The notes under the pieces: generated by a model
The model's input: the letters and a program-made list of their open reading frames with translations, nothing else
What the model was told of the DNA's origin: nothing
The model's database searches: none
Program-made: the position numbers and the translations under genes
DNA from: Paeniglutamicibacter sp. Y32M11
Lineage (GTDB): Bacteria > Actinomycetota > Actinomycetes > Actinomycetales > Micrococcaceae
Length of the DNA stretch: 64,000 bases
Assembly: GCF_019285735.1 (NCBI RefSeq)
Contig: NZ_CP079107.1
Coordinates: 3,286,001-3,350,000 of the forward strand
Direction: 5' to 3'
Shown here: in pieces, positions 27,320 through 36,346 of the stretch
How the letters are laid out: each line of letters starts with the position of its first letter
How positions within the stretch are numbered: the stretch's first letter is position 1

Positions 27320-28504
27320 CTATGACCAACCGACCACCAGCCGAGCCGCCTGCAGCGGAATGGTTGGGTCGACTCCGGTGAGTGTGGCAAAACGCTTGAG
27401 CCGGTTCATCAGCGTATTTCGGTGGCAGAAAAGTTCATCCGCGGCATGAGCAACACTGCCGGTGCGTAGGTAGGCGTGCACGGCCTCGGTGAGCCGTCGA
27501 CGTTCGGTGGTTCCGCATTGTTCCAGGGCCCGATCAACCTCCCCCAGCCCCGGTGCCCCAGCCTCGGCGAGCGCCAGTTTAGCCATCCGCGCCCAGCCAC
27601 GACTCCATGTCATGGCGCCTTCTTCGGCCGGCTCCAGGAGGTTGGCCAGTGCTCTCGCCACCTGTGAGGCCTTCCCAATATCCTCTAAGCTGCAGAACTC
27701 GGAAACCACTCCGCAGCTCAGCGTTTCAATCCGTGAGCTGAGGCGCAGACTTTCGGAGCCGGCCCGGGCATCGACGGGGTAAAAAACGATCAAGGCATCC
27801 GATACCGAATAGGTGTACACCTTATTGCTGGCTCGTTCATTCGCCAGAGCCAGCCGCAGGGCAGGAATCTGCTCCCTCAGCGCTGCCACCACCACGTACC
27901 TTGTATCCAGTGGCTGTCCCAGTTCCTGGGCAATGCGTTCCAGAGCGGTGGCCGAGAGATTGCGTTCGCTGAAGAGTGTGGCGAGGTATTCCTGTCGTTT
28001 GCTCGCGGCTTCGGCTTGAATTCTTGCCGCCTCCCGCACGTACGCTCGTTGGGTTTCGCCGGCGTAACTGTCCACAACCTCCCACACGCGGGCTGTGTGC
28101 CGCACCAGCAGCAGCGCATCCTCGGTGCGCGCCAATGACGTGATGGCTTCCCAGAGGATCGAGAAGTCCAGCCGGATCGCCGTCATCAGCGCCTCGATCG
28201 GCACTCCGGCCCGCGCCCTGGTGACCCCGACATCCAGGGAAATGGCGTCACGTTCACGCAGGGAATCCGGCTCGTCGTGTTCAACCTTCATCGCCACGAT
28301 CAACGCCTCAAATGATGCACCGCCGGTGCGCATGATTTCGCTCACCGGCAGCGGGGAGTTGGCGTAGCTGGGAATGGTACTCAGGCGTTGTACAAATTCA
28401 TGGGTCAGCTTCCCCACGTCCAGCCGATCCAGTAAAGCGGTCCAGCGCCTTGCCTCGTCGCTTTGGTGGCTTTCCGTTATTTCTGAGAAATCTGGCGTTA
28501 ACAT
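27320..28504 (-). CDS. PucR/CdaR-type transcriptional regulator
   Basis: The 394-residue product ends in a PucR-type helix-turn-helix (residues about 340-385; LTEAVHAYLRTGSVAHAADELFCHRNTLMNRLKRF). A GGDEF-like middle region precedes it, and an N-terminal helical domain (about 20-165) resembles RsbT/RsbRD-type sensory domains found in this group. It lacks the classical N-terminal PucR domain of the gene at 17.9 kb. It is divergent from the MHS transporter and the catabolic genes after it, with about 170 bases between, and is the obvious candidate for their control. The inducer is unknown. Confidence 0.85.
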   Translation of the reverse strand: MLTPDFSEITESHQSDEARRWTALLDRLDVGKLTHEFVQRLSTIPSYANSPLPVSEIMRTGGASFEALIVAMKVEHDEPDSLRERDAISLDVGVTRARAGVPIEALMTAIRLDFSILWEAITSLARTEDALLLVRHTARVWEVVDSYAGETQRAYVREAARIQAEAASKRQEYLATLFSERNLSATALERIAQELGQPLDTRYVVVAALREQIPALRLALANERASNKVYTYSVSDALIVFYPVDARAGSESLRLSSRIETLSCGVVSEFCSLEDIGKASQVARALANLLEPAEEGAMTWSRGWARMAKLALAEAGAPGLGEVDRALEQCGTTERRRLTEAVHAYLRTGSVAHAADELFCHRNTLMNRLKRFATLTGVDPTIPLQAARLVVGWS

Positions 28505-28517
28505 GACCTCATATTAT

Positions 28518-28572
28518 GTGCTTTTGCACTGTTTGTGATGCGCAACTCGTTGTAAAAAGTGCGCTACATCAC
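28518..28572. promoter_or_regulatory. Inverted repeats between PucR and transporter genes
   Basis: A GTGC-TTTT-GCAC mini palindrome at 28518-28529 is followed by a looser inverted repeat, GTGATG (28535-28540) with CATCAC (28567-28572). These are possible binding sites for the divergent PucR-type protein. Similar short repeats can occur by chance. Confidence 0.35.
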
Positions 28573-28673
28573 CGATGATCCTTGGGAAGATAAATAACGT
28601 CCCTCACATTCCCCGGATGGCGCGCAGCGAAGTATCGGCCCTCCTCCACTTGAGATTCAGGCAGAAAAACCCC

Positions 28674-29996
28674 ATGACGCACACTGGAACACTCGAAGCG
28701 GGTGCAACCCGGCAAATCTCCGACAAGGAGGCCACCAAGGTTGCCATCGGCGCACTCATTGGCACGGCCATGGAGTGGTACGACTTCTTCCTCTTCAGCG
28801 CGGCAGCCGCGCTGATCTTCAACGTTCAGTTCTTCGCGAGCCAGAACGCCACGGCCGCGGCCATGGCAGCCTTCGCCACCTTCGGCGTGGGACTCGTGGC
28901 TCGCCCCATCGGCGGCATGATCTTCGGCGTGATGGGAGATAAGATCGGGCGACGCAAGACGCTGATGGTCACCATCGTCGGCATCGGCATCATCACCGGG
29001 CTGATCGGCCTGCTGCCGACCTATACCGCCATAGGCATCGCCGCACCCATCCTCTTGGTACTGCTGCGCATCGCCCAGGGCCTGTTTGTGGGCGGCGAAT
29101 GGTCAGGCGCCATGACCATCGTGGTAGAAAACGCGCCACTGCACCGCCGCGCCCGCTACGCAGCCCTGCCACAGATCGGCTCCCCGATCGGCACCATCCT
29201 CTCCTCCGGCGGCTTCTTCCTGATGACCATCTGGCTCTCGAAGGCAAACTTCGACGCGTGGGGCTGGCGCATCCCCTTCCTCGCCGCCATCCCGATGCTG
29301 CTGGTGGCCCTGTATATCCGTAGCCGCCTGGATGAGTCCCCGGTCTTCAAGGAACTCATGGAGAAGGGCGAGACCGAAAAGGCCCCGATCCGCACCACGC
29401 TGGTCGAATCGTGGAAGCAGATCATCATCGGCATGGCCGCGGGCATGCTCGGCATTGGCGGCTTCTACCTGGTGACGGCGTTTGTGGTTTGGTACGGCGT
29501 CAACGTCCTGAAATACGAAAGCTCACTGATGCTGCTCGGCGGAATCATTGCCGCAGTGGTGGAGATCCCGGTCCTGATCCTCGGTGGACGCCTGGGCGAA
29601 CGCTTCGGTTCCTCCAAGGTCATCACCTACGGTGGCATCTTCTCCGCCATCGTCGCCTGGCCCGCCTTTATGCTCATCGATTCGGGCAACAGCGTGCTGG
29701 TCATCGTGGGCATGACCCTGGCCGTCGCCGCGCTCTCGCTGCCCTATGCGGCCTCCGGCACGGTACTGACCGGGCTGTTCCCGGCCAAGACCCGCTACAC
29801 CGGGGTGGGCTTTGCACAGAACACCGCCGGCATGATCTCCGGGTTCATCCCGCTGGCCGCCACCGCACTGGTCGCCGCGGCATCCAACCACTGGTGGCCG
29901 GCGGCCGCCATGCTGATCTTCCTCTCGCTCTTCACCGCCGTGGCAGGTCTCATCGCCCCGCGGATGAGCGTTGATCTGCCCGGCTTCAAGCACTAA
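28674..29996 (+). CDS. MHS-family (MFS) metabolite:proton symporter
   Basis: The 440-residue product matches the metabolite-H+ symporter group of the MFS. It has AMEWYDFFLFSAAAAL at the first helix, GGMIFGVMGDKIGRRKT in the helix 2-3 loop, GLFVGGEWSGAMTIVVENAP in helix 4-5, and about 12 helices in total. Such carriers import organic acids, betaines, shikimate and similar compounds. ATG 28674 is taken as start because the conserved part follows at once; earlier codons at 28575 add an atypical tail. It is followed by a hairpin and then by three enzyme genes on the same strand, and is probably the uptake step of that pathway. Confidence 0.9.
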   Translation: MTHTGTLEAGATRQISDKEATKVAIGALIGTAMEWYDFFLFSAAAALIFNVQFFASQNATAAAMAAFATFGVGLVARPIGGMIFGVMGDKIGRRKTLMVTIVGIGIITGLIGLLPTYTAIGIAAPILLVLLRIAQGLFVGGEWSGAMTIVVENAPLHRRARYAALPQIGSPIGTILSSGGFFLMTIWLSKANFDAWGWRIPFLAAIPMLLVALYIRSRLDESPVFKELMEKGETEKAPIRTTLVESWKQIIIGMAAGMLGIGGFYLVTAFVVWYGVNVLKYESSLMLLGGIIAAVVEIPVLILGGRLGERFGSSKVITYGGIFSAIVAWPAFMLIDSGNSVLVIVGMTLAVAALSLPYAASGTVLTGLFPAKTRYTGVGFAQNTAGMISGFIPLAATALVAAASNHWWPAAAMLIFLSLFTAVAGLIAPRMSVDLPGFKH

Positions 29997-30007
29997 GCAT
30001 TCCCCTC

Positions 30008-30050
30008 GGTGTGTTCCGTAGGTCTTCCCCAAGGTCCTGCGGAACACACC
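30008..30050 (+). terminator. Hairpin between transporter and enzyme genes
   Basis: GGTGTGTTCCG and CGGAACACACC form an 11-bp stem around a 21-base loop, 12 bases after the transporter stop, and a run of five T follows about ten bases downstream. It may be a partial terminator or attenuator that lowers expression of the following enzyme genes. Confidence 0.6.
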
Positions 30051-30095
30051 GGAACATCTCTTTTTACGCTCCAGCACAAAGGAACACCAGAGCCC

Positions 30096-31736
30096 ATGAC
30101 CATGTCAGCAGGACACCTCATCGTCAAGACCCTCGAGGCCCACGGTATCTCCCGCGTTTACGCAGTACCCGGGGAAAGCTACCTCGATGTTCTCGATGGC
30201 CTGCACGATTCATCCATCCATACCGTGGTCACCCGCCACGAGGGTGGTGCAGGTTTCATGGCCCTAGCCGAGGGTCGGCTGGGGAACACCCCCGGCATCG
30301 CCATGGTCACTCGCGGCCCGGGTGCCGCCAACGCCATGATTGCCATCCACACCGCCTGGCAGGATGCCACGGCCATGGTGCTCTTTGTGGGCTTAATTCC
30401 GCTCGCTGACCGGGGACGTGACTCCTTCCAGGAATTCAGCCTCGGCGGTTGGTTCTCCACCACCGCGAAGGGCGTTTTTGTCCTGGATGATGAGCATCAG
30501 GCCGGGGATCTGGTGGCTCGTGCCCTGCGTTTGGCCGCCACCGGCCGCCCGGGCCCCGTGGTGGTGGGTCTGCCCGAGGACGTCCTGGTCCGGCTGACCG
30601 AATCCCCTCTCCCGGCACCGCTGCCGCTGCCCACCTCCGCCCCCAGTGCCGCGAGCCTCGATGCCCTGGCCACCGCGCTGGGTAGCGCACAGCGACCGGT
30701 CCTCATTGTCGGTGGGGATGATTGGGAGACTCACACCTCGGTTGCCCTGGCCGGCTTCGCCGCCGCCGCGCACGTTCCGGTGCTCGCCGATTGGCGCGCC
30801 TACGATGTCATCAACCACGATTCCCCCGCCTATGCTGGCTGGCTGGGCTATGGCCGGGCCGAGCGCACCGTTCAGGCGTTGAACGACGCCGACCTACTGA
30901 TTTTTATCGGCTGCACCCGCTCCGATGTGCTCTCCGAGGGCTACAAGGCTGCCCTCAACACGCCAACCATCGTGGTGTCCACCGACGCCGAACTCATCGG
31001 CCACGCCGGACGGATCGACGCCCACCTGAGCGTGAGTCCCGCCGAACTGGTAACCGCGCTGCCACCAGGAGAGACAGTGCGCGGAACCCGCGGTTCACAC
31101 TGGATGGACACCCAACGGGCCCAACAGCTGGCCTTTAGCCGCCCGGGCCCCGACGGTGGCACCGGGGTGGACCTCGGTATCGCCTTCGAAGCGCTTGAAG
31201 CAGCACTGGATCCGGATCGGATCCTCACCTATGGGGCCGGCAACGCCACGCTCTGGGGCCACCGCTACCTCTCCCACCACGGGCCCAAGTCCCTGGTGGG
31301 TCCGCGCAATGGCGCCATGGGTCTGGCCGTTCCCGCGGCCGTGGCGGCCAGCATCATGTACCCGGGACGCCATGTGGTGGCCATCTGCGGGGATGGGGAC
31401 TTCTTCATGAACGCCCAGGAGCTAGCGGTGTCCTTCGCCCATGGCGGGACCCCGCTGGTGATTGTGGCCGATAACGGCATCTTCGGGACCATCGTGGCCC
31501 ACCAGCAAAACCACTATCCGCAGCGGCCCTCCGGCACGGCGATGGAGAACCCGAACTTCGCCCAATGGATTCAATCCTTCGGCGGACACGGGGAGTTTGT
31601 TGAGACGACCGCAGACTTCGCCCCGGCCCTTGAACGTGCGCTGGCCAGTGGAAAACCGGCGGTGCTGCACCTGAAGACGGATCCGAGCACCATGGGCCCG
31701 GGCACCGTGGCACACCATGAACTGGCCACCCGATGA
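30096..31736 (+). CDS. Thiamine diphosphate-dependent enzyme (acetolactate synthase/benzoylformate decarboxylase-like)
   Basis: The 546-residue product has the three-domain ThDP fold. The N-terminal PYR domain carries the catalytic glutamate E49 in TRHEGGAGFMA. The central domain has LIVGGDDWETHT. The C-terminal PP domain holds the metal/ThDP motif GDGDFFMNAQELAVSF...VIVADN. The enzyme should perform decarboxylation or carboligation of a 2-oxo acid. No small regulatory subunit gene (ilvN) is nearby, and sequence is unlike anabolic IlvB, so a catabolic decarboxylase is more likely. AAAGGA lies 12 bases before the ATG. Its stop overlaps the ATG of the amidohydrolase gene, which indicates translational coupling. 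Confidence 0.87.
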   Translation: MTMSAGHLIVKTLEAHGISRVYAVPGESYLDVLDGLHDSSIHTVVTRHEGGAGFMALAEGRLGNTPGIAMVTRGPGAANAMIAIHTAWQDATAMVLFVGLIPLADRGRDSFQEFSLGGWFSTTAKGVFVLDDEHQAGDLVARALRLAATGRPGPVVVGLPEDVLVRLTESPLPAPLPLPTSAPSAASLDALATALGSAQRPVLIVGGDDWETHTSVALAGFAAAAHVPVLADWRAYDVINHDSPAYAGWLGYGRAERTVQALNDADLLIFIGCTRSDVLSEGYKAALNTPTIVVSTDAELIGHAGRIDAHLSVSPAELVTALPPGETVRGTRGSHWMDTQRAQQLAFSRPGPDGGTGVDLGIAFEALEAALDPDRILTYGAGNATLWGHRYLSHHGPKSLVGPRNGAMGLAVPAAVAASIMYPGRHVVAICGDGDFFMNAQELAVSFAHGGTPLVIVADNGIFGTIVAHQQNHYPQRPSGTAMENPNFAQWIQSFGGHGEFVETTADFAPALERALASGKPAVLHLKTDPSTMGPGTVAHHELATR

Positions 31737-33394
31737 GACTCGATCTGTTAGTACGTGCCGGCACGATCCTCACCCTGGATGAGGATCGCCCCACGGCCCG
31801 GGCAATGGGCATTATCGGTGGCCGCGTGGTGGGATTTGATGAAGAATTGGATGGCTGCACCGCGGATCGGATCGAAGACTTCGGCGGCACCACGATCACC
31901 CCCGGATTCATCGACGCGCATTGCCACACCACCTGGTGGGGCCTGGGACTCTCGGCCCTGGATCTTTCGCCGGCACGCGGGCTCGAGGAGCTCTACGCCC
32001 TGCTCGAGGCCGAAATGCTTCGGCTTGAGCAGCAGCCGGGTGTGTGGCTAAACGGCACCGGCTTTAACCACAAGAACCACGGTGGGCTGTTCCCGGACAT
32101 CCAACGGCTCGACGCGATTACCGGCGGCCGCCCGCTCTACCTGCGCCATGTCTCTGGGCATGCATCCATCACCAACACCGCCACCCTCGCCCTGGCCGGT
32201 GCCCTGGAACCTCACTTCACCGATCCCGTGGGTGGTGCAGTGGTGCGCGATGCCAACGGAGCCCCCACCGGACTGGTCGAGGAAGCGGCGCAGGGCATCA
32301 TCCAAAAGATGCTGCTGCCCTATTCGGTGGAGCAGATCGTCTCGGCCCTGGACGCGGCGACCACCCGCTACGCCGCCGAGGGCATCACCTCCTTCACCGA
32401 AGCGGGCGTTGGTGGTGGCTGGATTGGGCATTCCCCGGTGGAAGTCACCGCCTACCAGCAGGCGCTGGCCGCCGGGAAGCTCCGCGCCCGCGCCCAGCTC
32501 ATGCCCACTCTTGATGCGCTGAAAGTGCAGTCATCACATGCTGCCGATGCTCACGGCACCGGAACCGGCAGGGGTCTAGAACTGGGCATCGTGGCCGGGT
32601 TCGGCAATGAACACCTCTCACTCGGCCCGGTCAAGGTGTTTATGGACGGTTCCCTGCTGGGCGCCACCGCCGCGGTGACCGAGGACTATTGCGGGCACCA
32701 GCACAATACCGGTTACCTGCTGGATGACCCGCAGGAGTATCGCGAACGTGTGGCGGACGCCTATCGCTCCGGGTGGCCGGTGGCTCTGCACGCCATCGGA
32801 GATGCGGCGATCGATCTGGCCATCGAGATCATTTCCGAGTTGCAGCTCAAGCATGGACCCAATGCCTTGCCGAACCGCATCGAACACTTTGGCATCGCCC
32901 GTCCCGATCAGGTCACCTCCGTGGCCAAGCACGGTATCGCCGTCACTCCGCAGGCCTCCTTCATTGGCCCGCTGGGCGATCAATTTGCCGCACTGGTGGG
33001 CCCCGAGCGCGAGGGCTGGCTCTACCGGGGCCAGTCGCTGCTGGAGGCCGGGGTTCTGGTCGCTGGAAGCTCGGATCTGCCGGTGGCAGATAACAATGTG
33101 CGTCGGGCCATGGCCTCGGCGGTTGACCGGTTGACGGAAAAGGGCAAAGTGCTGGGAGGCGCCGGCGAATGCCTGAGCCCGCTGGAGGCATTGCGGCTGT
33201 ATACCGTCAATGCGGCCAAGGCCACCGGTCAGTTCACCGACCGTGGATCCTTGACTCGTGGCAAGCTGGCGGACTTTGTCATCCTGTCCGAGTCGCCACT
33301 GACGACCTCCGATATTTCTGCCCTCACAATTCTCGGGACATTTGTTGGCGGGAAGCAAAGTTACGCCCCGCTCCCCGTCGCCGCGACCGCCTAA
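31733..33394 (+). CDS. YtcJ-like metal-dependent amidohydrolase
   Basis: The 553-residue product is an amidohydrolase-superfamily enzyme of the YtcJ/exoenzyme-regulatory AepA group. It shows TPGFIDAHCHTTWWG (first metal ligands), RHVSGHASITN, FMDGSLLGATAAV, ALHAIGDAAIDLAIEI, RIEHFGIA and VAGSSDLPVADNNV (distal metal Asp). These enzymes hydrolyse amides, formamides or related C-N bonds on a one- or two-metal centre; YtcJ members have few proven substrates. It is translationally coupled to the ThDP enzyme and followed after 38 bases by the AllC-like hydrolase. The neighbours suggest a cyclic or substituted amide as pathway substrate. Confidence 0.87.
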   Translation: MRLDLLVRAGTILTLDEDRPTARAMGIIGGRVVGFDEELDGCTADRIEDFGGTTITPGFIDAHCHTTWWGLGLSALDLSPARGLEELYALLEAEMLRLEQQPGVWLNGTGFNHKNHGGLFPDIQRLDAITGGRPLYLRHVSGHASITNTATLALAGALEPHFTDPVGGAVVRDANGAPTGLVEEAAQGIIQKMLLPYSVEQIVSALDAATTRYAAEGITSFTEAGVGGGWIGHSPVEVTAYQQALAAGKLRARAQLMPTLDALKVQSSHAADAHGTGTGRGLELGIVAGFGNEHLSLGPVKVFMDGSLLGATAAVTEDYCGHQHNTGYLLDDPQEYRERVADAYRSGWPVALHAIGDAAIDLAIEIISELQLKHGPNALPNRIEHFGIARPDQVTSVAKHGIAVTPQASFIGPLGDQFAALVGPEREGWLYRGQSLLEAGVLVAGSSDLPVADNNVRRAMASAVDRLTEKGKVLGGAGECLSPLEALRLYTVNAAKATGQFTDRGSLTRGKLADFVILSESPLTTSDISALTILGTFVGGKQSYAPLPVAATA

Positions 33395-33432
33395 TCTCAT
33401 CCCCTAAGACCCACCAATGAGCTGGAGTAGTT

Positions 33433-34725
33433 ATGACCCTGAACAGCGCAGCATTTCTTGCCGATTTCACCTCCATGAGCGCCAATGGAGCAACAGCTGG
33501 TGGTGGTGTTGACCGCCAGGCCGCCACGATTGCCGATGGACAGAACCGCAATTGGTTCCGGGGTCTGGTCGAGGGTCACGGATTCACGGTGCGTTACGAC
33601 GCGGTGGGCAACCAGTACTCGATGCTGGAGCTAACACCCGGTGCCCCATGGATTGCCGTCGGATCACACCTTGATTCCCAACCTTTGGGTGGTCGCTTTG
33701 ACGGTGCCTATGGTGTTTTGGCAGGTGCGCATGCGGCAGCGCGTGTCCGGGAATCCCTGACCGGCTCGAGCGAGAGCGCATCGTTTAATATCGTCGTGAT
33801 CAATTGGTTTAACGAGGAGGGCTGCAGATTTAAGCCTTCCATGATGGGTAGCTCCGTTTATACCGGCAAGCTTTCGGCACAGCAGGTCCTCGAAACGACA
33901 GATCCGGCGGGCATTCGCGTGCGTGAGGCGTTGGAAGCCATCGGAACCATTGGGGACTTTGAACTGCCGGTGGCTGCCTACGTCGAGATTCACATTGAGC
34001 AGGGTCGCTCCATGGAAGATTCCGGTGTGAGCATCGGCCTGGTTGAGTCCACCTGGGGCGCCAATAAGTACGAATTCATTGTCCATGGGGATCAGGCGCA
34101 TACCGGTGCCACGATCATCGCCGACCGTCAGGACGCATTGTTGGGTGCCTCGGCACTTGTCGTTGCGGCCCGGGAAATTGCGCTGGAGCATTCAACGGAT
34201 GAACACATGGTGATCACGTCCTGCGGTGAATTTAATGTCTTCCCCAATTCCCCGGTGGTGGTGGCGAGCCGGGTGAACTTATTGGTTGACGTTCGTTCAA
34301 CGGACCCCGATGTTCTTGCGGCGGCAGATGCCGATCTCCACGCCAGAATTGCAGCCATCGAAAAGATGGCGAATGTGAGCATTGAGCGTGGAGCCGAGCA
34401 TGTTTGGGGTGCCAAAGCCTATGACCAGGCCGGACTGAAGTTGGCCGCGGATGCAGCCGAGTCCTTGGGGCTGACCCATGGTGTGGTGCGCACCTTGGCC
34501 GGGCACGACTCAACAAATATGAAGGACATTGTCCCAACCATCATGTTGTTTATTCCGAGTGTTGAGGGCATTAGCCACAACGAACGCGAGCTGACCCATG
34601 ACGCTGACATGGTGGCCGGGGTTGATCTCTTGACCGAGGTGTTGTTGCGTGTGGTTCGCGGTGAATTTGTTTCTGCGTCTGGCAAGGCCCAAGACTCGGC
34701 ACTAGAGTCGTCGTCTGTTTCCTAA
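33433..34725 (+). CDS. Zn-dependent hydrolase, AllC / N-carbamoyl-L-amino acid amidohydrolase family
   Basis: The 430-residue product belongs to the M20-like hydantoinase/carbamoylase family. Two-metal ligands are visible: H in VGSHLDSQPLGG, D in GGRFDGAYGVL, the EE pair in NWFNEEGCRFKPSM, H in EIHIEQGRSMED, and H in GISHNERELTHDADM. Members cleave the carbamoyl group from allantoate, ureidopropionate or N-carbamoyl amino acids. After an amidohydrolase gene it could complete the opening of a ureide or hydantoin-type ring, but the substrate is unknown. It is the last gene before a strong terminator and completes a transporter-ThDP-amidohydrolase-carbamoylase set. Confidence 0.88.
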   Translation: MTLNSAAFLADFTSMSANGATAGGGVDRQAATIADGQNRNWFRGLVEGHGFTVRYDAVGNQYSMLELTPGAPWIAVGSHLDSQPLGGRFDGAYGVLAGAHAAARVRESLTGSSESASFNIVVINWFNEEGCRFKPSMMGSSVYTGKLSAQQVLETTDPAGIRVREALEAIGTIGDFELPVAAYVEIHIEQGRSMEDSGVSIGLVESTWGANKYEFIVHGDQAHTGATIIADRQDALLGASALVVAAREIALEHSTDEHMVITSCGEFNVFPNSPVVVASRVNLLVDVRSTDPDVLAAADADLHARIAAIEKMANVSIERGAEHVWGAKAYDQAGLKLAADAAESLGLTHGVVRTLAGHDSTNMKDIVPTIMLFIPSVEGISHNERELTHDADMVAGVDLLTEVLLRVVRGEFVSASGKAQDSALESSSVS

Positions 34726-34731
34726 GCACAC

Positions 34732-34790
34732 ACGGTGAGGGTCCGGTGGATGAATCGATTGATTCATCCACCGGACCCTCACCGTTTTTA
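34732..34790 (+). terminator. Strong intrinsic terminator
   Basis: A perfect 25-bp stem (34732-34756 with 34761-34785), four-base loop and a following T tract (34785-34789) begin seven bases after the stop of the AllC-like gene. The stem also ends the convergent HNH gene, whose stop codon touches the T tract. Confidence 0.9.
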
Positions 34791-36230
34791 TGCTTTGTCG
34801 TGGTCTTTCGCCACGGGATTCGCTGCTCGATCAGCGTTCAGTCGCCACAAAAGCTGCTCCACCAACCCAGGCAACCGCGGCGCCACCGACTCATACATCT
34901 GCCCACTACTGGTTGTCACCCGCAGCGCATGTCGCACACCCGGAACCGTTTCCTCCACCCACCCCGGAGACTCCTTCGTCGCATTACAACTACGACATCG
35001 GCCATCAAGATTCTCCACCGAACTCGGCCCACCCCGAGCCGCCTGCACCACATGATCAATCTCCCGAATCAAACCATTACACCCCGGCGTCCGACAATGC
35101 TGATCCCGTAACATCACAAACCACTTCAGTTTCCCGCTAATCACCCGCGCCTTAGAATCCATAGCCACCAAATCCCCCGCACCAGGTGCCGTATACAGCC
35201 GAAGTACCTCAATATCCTCCGGATTCTGCCACGTTCCCAGCAAAAGCTGCCGTGAGCGATCCGCACTGATATATCCAAACCCCGGAATCAATGCCGGCTC
35301 CCCCTCCCCCGTGAAAAACGTTCCCTCCGTCATCACCAGATTCAACCGGACCCGCATATTCTCGTGATCCGTGAAACCCGTCATCGAGGTCAAGAAGTAG
35401 TCGGCAGCTATTTGCCCCCGAGTGCGTTCATCCCCGGCCGCTTGCCCGCGTCCTTCTTCCCGAGCCAAGACCTGCAGTATCGCCGCCCCATATTCCACGG
35501 GGACCAAACCGTCGATACGCATCCGGTAAGCATCAAAGCGATACACATGAAGATAACGACCCGCCCGAGCCTTCTGCTCCGAATCTTCCTCCAGCTCCGG
35601 TTCTAACAGCAGCGCCCACTGATGAATCGACTCACGCAATAAGGCATCCCCACCGCTAAAACACAGGGGACAGTCGGTGAACAACAGCTCCTCGATGAGA
35701 CGCTGGTTTTCCTTCTTCAGATGCCGCACCCCACGGGCCACGATCTCGGCCTGATGGAAGGTAATCGTGTCATCACCCACCGCGGCCCGCGTGAGCGGTA
35801 AATCTCGGGAAATAACCCTTGAGAGATGCAAAAACTCCACCCCCGAGCAGCGCGGCTGCCGCAACACCAACGCCACCTCCGCACCGATACCCCAGGAAGG
35901 ATTCTTCTCCCGAACCCCCGCCGACTTGCGCGTAGCGATAATCGCGTCCTCATGAGCGCACGCAAGATCCGCTTGACGGGCACTGGCAGCAGACTTCAAA
36001 TACTCAAAAGCCCCCAACGCCTCGACCCGGTCAAAGGCCGTCCCCTCCATTGGAGTCTCATTCACGACGGTGGCCAAGACCCGCAGAGCGGCAGCTCCAG
36101 CACAAGCAAGATACTCAGCCACCAGCGCACCGATCTCTACCCCGCGCTGTATCAACGCGGCATTGGAGAGCTCTTCACCGGGCACCGCACAGAGGGTGCC
36201 GGGAATCTGAGGTGATGACGTCGTTGCCAT
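34788..36230 (-). CDS. DUF222 / HNH endonuclease-domain protein
   Basis: The 480-residue product has an N-terminal DUF222-like helical region (LSNAALIQRGVEIGALVAEYLACAGAAAL onward) and a C-terminal HNH nuclease motif near residues 390-430 (CRTPGCNGLIREIDHV, then GGPSSVENLDGRCRSCN), with CxxC pairs for structural zinc. This 13E12-type family is abundant and multicopy in actinobacteria; some copies are linked to mobile elements but no transposition function has been shown. It stands alone here between a terminator and the NmrA-like gene, with no intron or intein signs. The nucleolytic role is by family analogy. Confidence 0.88.
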   Translation of the reverse strand: MATTSSPQIPGTLCAVPGEELSNAALIQRGVEIGALVAEYLACAGAAALRVLATVVNETPMEGTAFDRVEALGAFEYLKSAASARQADLACAHEDAIIATRKSAGVREKNPSWGIGAEVALVLRQPRCSGVEFLHLSRVISRDLPLTRAAVGDDTITFHQAEIVARGVRHLKKENQRLIEELLFTDCPLCFSGGDALLRESIHQWALLLEPELEEDSEQKARAGRYLHVYRFDAYRMRIDGLVPVEYGAAILQVLAREEGRGQAAGDERTRGQIAADYFLTSMTGFTDHENMRVRLNLVMTEGTFFTGEGEPALIPGFGYISADRSRQLLLGTWQNPEDIEVLRLYTAPGAGDLVAMDSKARVISGKLKWFVMLRDQHCRTPGCNGLIREIDHVVQAARGGPSSVENLDGRCRSCNATKESPGWVEETVPGVRHALRVTTSSGQMYESVAPRLPGLVEQLLWRLNADRAANPVAKDHDKA

Positions 36231-36346
36231 ACCTCTATTATAGAAAATCCCAACGACACTTTGGAGTTCTACCTGACAATGCTAGGAAAAAGATTCGATG
36301 TCTTGATCAGGAGATGGCGCGGGCAAAGACATCCAGAGATGACGAT

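Noticed and set aside
34788-36230. HNH gene as homing endonuclease or IS element
   Set aside because: No inverted repeats, target duplication, intron or intein borders are seen; the DUF222-HNH family is common as plain chromosomal genes.
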